This document shows positions 59,151 to 61,467 of a stretch of 61,467 nt of DNA, piece by piece. Each line of letters opens with the position of its first letter. The stretch's first letter is position 1. The notes under the pieces were generated by a model. The model was not told the DNA's origin. It did no database searches and saw nothing but the letters and a program-made list of their open reading frames with translations. The stretch comes from Enteractinococcus helveticum (GTDB taxonomy: Bacteria > Actinomycetota > Actinomycetes > Actinomycetales > Micrococcaceae), in assembly GCF_020742345.1 (NCBI RefSeq), contig NZ_DYXC01000030.1:1-61467 (forward strand), in the 5' to 3' direction. Made by a program: the position numbers and the translations under genes.

Positions 59151-61467
59151 TTCACGCCTTCCCGTTCGCGGCTGCGTTGCCTGGGCGTGGTGTTGTTCTG
59201 CGCAGACGCGGTTTTCGGAGTGCTTTCGGGTGGGAGCTCAATGGCTTTGGCGAGGCCGCGTTCGGAGCCCAACATATTGAATGCGCCCAGGATCAGCCCG
59301 AGGACGGCGAAATAGACGCCAATATCAAAGAGCAGGGAGGTGTTGAGTTCAAACCCGAAGATGTCTAGGTAAATGGGTTTCAAGAATGAACCGTCAATGA
59401 GCCCGTAGATCCCCACGGCCGAACCGAGGGCGACACCGGCGCCGGTCAATTCCATATAGGGCCATTTGATGGGGGCAGCGTCGTCGGTTGGTGCCGCCAG
59501 GTACAGCAGCGCGAAGGCCGCGCCGGTGAGCAGGGCTGCCACGAATCCTCCGCCGGGTTCGTTGTGGCCGCGTACCAGCAGGATGAGGCTGACGACGACC
59601 AGAATGGGGACGGCGATCTTGGCAAAGGTGCGCAGGTAGGTTGAGTTGTCCAACGGGTCGGACAGCGGTGAGGTTTTCAAAATGGTGGCTTGGCGAACCG
59701 GATTTGGTGCCCGGGAGGCCAGTAATGCTGCAACAGCAACGCCGGCGACACCCAGGACCGTGAGTTCTCCCAGCGTATCGAGTGCACGGAATTCTACCAG
59801 GATGACGTTGACAAGGTTGTTGCCACCGGTGACCTCGGTCCCCTGTTGGGTCAGGTATTGGGCCGGGTCGGACATGCCACGTCGGCCGGTGAGTGCGTAA
59901 GTACCCGCAAAGGCTGCGATGCCTGCAGCAATCGCGGCCAAGAGTCCAGCCTTAGAAAGTTTATCGGCCTTGCCAAAGGTTTTGGGCAGGCGGTGTAGGA
60001 GGAGCACCATGACGACGATGGTGAGGATTTCAACCAGTAACTGGGTTAGTGCCACGTCGACTGAGCCGAGGGCAAAGAACCACAGGGTGACGGCAAAACC
60101 AACGGTACCCAATACCGCAATTGCGGCCAGGCGGGTCCTGGCGCGGATGGTGGCGATCACACCCACGGCTACGACGGCGACTAACAGCCAATCGGACCAC
60201 CGGGTGAGGTTTTCTTGTTGGGCTGGCAGGGTGTCGATTGTGATGAATCCGGCAACAGCAAGCACAACGAGCAGTACGGACGGGACGGCCAGATGGCGTC
60301 CGGGGTTGAGGCCCGAAGTCCAGGAGCTGACGGTAGCACCGAATTCGATGGTGGCCTGGCGGAGTTTTTCCACAACACCCAGACCGGAGAAGCTCAGGGG
60401 GCGTGGCACCAAGAAGGCTTCAAGTACCGGCAAATACCACACGGCTACCGACCCCAGCACAATCACCAGGATTGACAGGATCAGCGCAGGGGTCACGCCG
60501 TGCCACAGGGAAATTTCTAGGTCCTGTTCGACGCCGGTCACCACATGAGCTGCCGCGGCGACGGTGCCGGTCAAGATGAAGGGCAGCATCCCCAGGATGA
60601 GGGAGAGAGAAGCGTTGACTGCTGGGTAGCCCCAGAAGGCTGCTGATGCTTCGCCGACAGTTTCCCGACTGGCACCGGCACCACGTGGCGTGTTGATCCA
60701 ATGTTTTGGTGACCGGTAACGTCCCATAGCGCCCAGGACCAGGCGACCCGAATAGGTGAATGTACAAATAGCGATCAGTACGACGACGGCGGTGAGCAGC
60801 GCCGTAACACCACTGGGCAGCTCCGCATCCAGGAAGGCGGCGAATAAGGATTCCTTGGACACAAAACCTAACAGCGGTGGTACACCTGCCATGGATGCCG
60901 AACCGAGTAGCACGACCATCAGGGTGGCGGGCATAGCCATGCGGCGGACGGTGAGGATACGCATGTCTCGGGTTCCGGCCTCGTGGTCGATGACCCCAAC
61001 AGCCAGGAAGAGGGCGGATTTGAACAGCGCGTGCGCGATCGTATGCACGATGGCTGCGGTCAGTGCTGCGGGGGTGCCTAAACCGATCAGTGCAACGAGA
61101 TAGCCCAGCTGAGACATCGTGGAATAGGCCAGTAATTCTTTGAGGTCATACCGGCGCAACGCTGATATCGCGCCCATGAGCGCGGTGATCAGCCCCGATG
61201 ACACTAAGAGCACGAACCAGAGTGTGTTGCCGGCAAGGACCGGGGAGAAGAGCAGCAGCAGGTAGATACCGGCTTTGACCATGGCGGCGGCATGCAGATA
61301 TGCCGAGACCGGTGAGATCGCCACCATTGAGTCTGGTAGCCACGATTGGAATGGGAACTGGGCAGATTTTGTAAATGCGGCCAGGGCCAGCATGACAATA
61401 ATCCAGGTGACCGGTGTGGAGTGTGTCCACACATCAGAGGCAAGGATTTCGGTGATCACAGTGGTGC
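59147..61467 (-). CDS. mnhA: Mrp Na+/H+ antiporter subunit A fused to B (partial)
   Basis: About 770 residues of the largest Mrp subunit; the N-terminal part lies beyond the window edge, and the frame is open to base 61467. The visible part begins within the proton-pumping core (KSAQFPFQSWLPDSMVAISPVSAYLHAA), continues through NuoL-like helices, then the MbhD/MbhE-like section, and ends in an MnhB domain (NEPGGGFVAALLTGAAFALLYL). MnhA and MnhB are therefore one protein, the usual form in actinobacteria. Together with mnhC-G it makes an Na+/H+ exchanger for salt and alkali tolerance. Confidence 0.93.
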   Translation of the reverse strand, partial: TTVITEILASDVWTHSTPVTWIIVMLALAAFTKSAQFPFQSWLPDSMVAISPVSAYLHAAAMVKAGIYLLLLFSPVLAGNTLWFVLLVSSGLITALMGAISALRRYDLKELLAYSTMSQLGYLVALIGLGTPAALTAAIVHTIAHALFKSALFLAVGVIDHEAGTRDMRILTVRRMAMPATLMVVLLGSASMAGVPPLLGFVSKESLFAAFLDAELPSGVTALLTAVVVLIAICTFTYSGRLVLGAMGRYRSPKHWINTPRGAGASRETVGEASAAFWGYPAVNASLSLILGMLPFILTGTVAAAAHVVTGVEQDLEISLWHGVTPALILSILVIVLGSVAVWYLPVLEAFLVPRPLSFSGLGVVEKLRQATIEFGATVSSWTSGLNPGRHLAVPSVLLVVLAVAGFITIDTLPAQQENLTRWSDWLLVAVVAVGVIATIRARTRLAAIAVLGTVGFAVTLWFFALGSVDVALTQLLVEILTIVVMVLLLHRLPKTFGKADKLSKAGLLAAIAAGIAAFAGTYALTGRRGMSDPAQYLTQQGTEVTGGNNLVNVILVEFRALDTLGELTVLGVAGVAVAALLASRAPNPVRQATILKTSPLSDPLDNSTYLRTFAKIAVPILVVVSLILLVRGHNEPGGGFVAALLTGAAFALLYLAAPTDDAAPIKWPYMELTGAGVALGSAVGIYGLIDGSFLKPIYLDIFGFELNTSLLFDIGVYFAVLGLILGAFNMLGSERGLAKAIELPPESTPKTASAQNNTTPRQRSREREGVK

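Noticed and set aside
1..61467. tRNA, rRNA, CRISPR, insertion sequence or prophage features
   Set aside because: I looked through the gaps between genes and saw no cloverleaf, regular repeat-spacer array, transposase or terminal inverted repeats. This was by eye, so short or degenerate elements could be missed.

Overview
The window is a gene-dense piece of an actinobacterial chromosome, most likely from the Micrococcaceae. By eye its G+C is in the mid-50s, which would fit a lower-GC member such as an Enteractinococcus- or Yaniella-like organism; that placement is inference. The actinobacterial assignment rests on WhiA, DUF3099, the DUF222/HNH (13E12) protein, the SufR-SufBDC order, a Micrococcus-type Rpf with a LysM domain, and gene order. 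Two blocks follow the order I recall from Mycobacterium tuberculosis: sufR-ABC-ctaA-ctaB-tkt-tal ... secG-tpiA-pgk ... whiA-yvcK-rapZ-uvrC (about 9.8-32 kb) and uvrA-MBL ... uvrB-coaE ... rpsA-polA (about 33-56 kb).

Layout. 0-9.7 kb holds a partial gene, zinc-independent ribosomal protein L31, a TauE/SafE permease with an orphan ABC ATPase, serB, a SUFU-domain protein, an SDR/fabG pair, DUF3099, a small Cys/His protein, SURF1, an ABC-F ATPase and RNase HI. 9.7-14.6 kb is the Fe-S assembly operon sufR-sufB-sufD-sufC-sufT, without sufS or sufU. 14.7-19.4 kb carries an ABC exporter pair and the haem A genes ctaA and ctaB. 19.5-26.4 kb has transketolase, transaldolase, an Rpf-like cell-wall hydrolase, secG, tpiA and pgk. 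zwf/opcA/pgl and gap, which normally sit here, are absent. 26.5-36 kb contains sodA, whiA, yvcK, rapZ, uvrC, an acyltransferase and uvrA.

36-44.3 kb mixes a metallo-beta-lactamase-fold hydrolase, a trans-aconitate methyltransferase, a Ski2-like helicase, a proline-iminopeptidase-like hydrolase and an HNH protein with an acidic insert. 44.3-56 kb holds TerC behind a strong candidate yybP-ykoY (Mn2+) riboswitch, uvrB, coaE, a YigZ-RsmC-like-TrpF-like operon, rpsA and polA. 56-61.5 kb is an Mrp (Mnh) Na+/H+ antiporter operon cut by the window edge.

Functionally, the window combines Fe-S and haem A cofactor assembly for the respiratory chain, lower glycolysis and the pentose phosphate pathway, nucleotide excision repair with its polymerase (UvrA, UvrB, UvrC, PolA), and ion and metal homeostasis (TerC, Mrp). 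I saw no tRNA, rRNA, CRISPR array, insertion sequence or prophage. The most notable signals are the manganese riboswitch, a recurrent leaderless-promoter pattern (TANNNT 6-7 nt before the start codon), a possible pseudoknot RNA near 17.65 kb, and departures from the usual actinobacterial neighbourhoods (no sufS/sufU, no zwf-opcA-pgl, no gap). I found no clear new defence or biosynthetic system.
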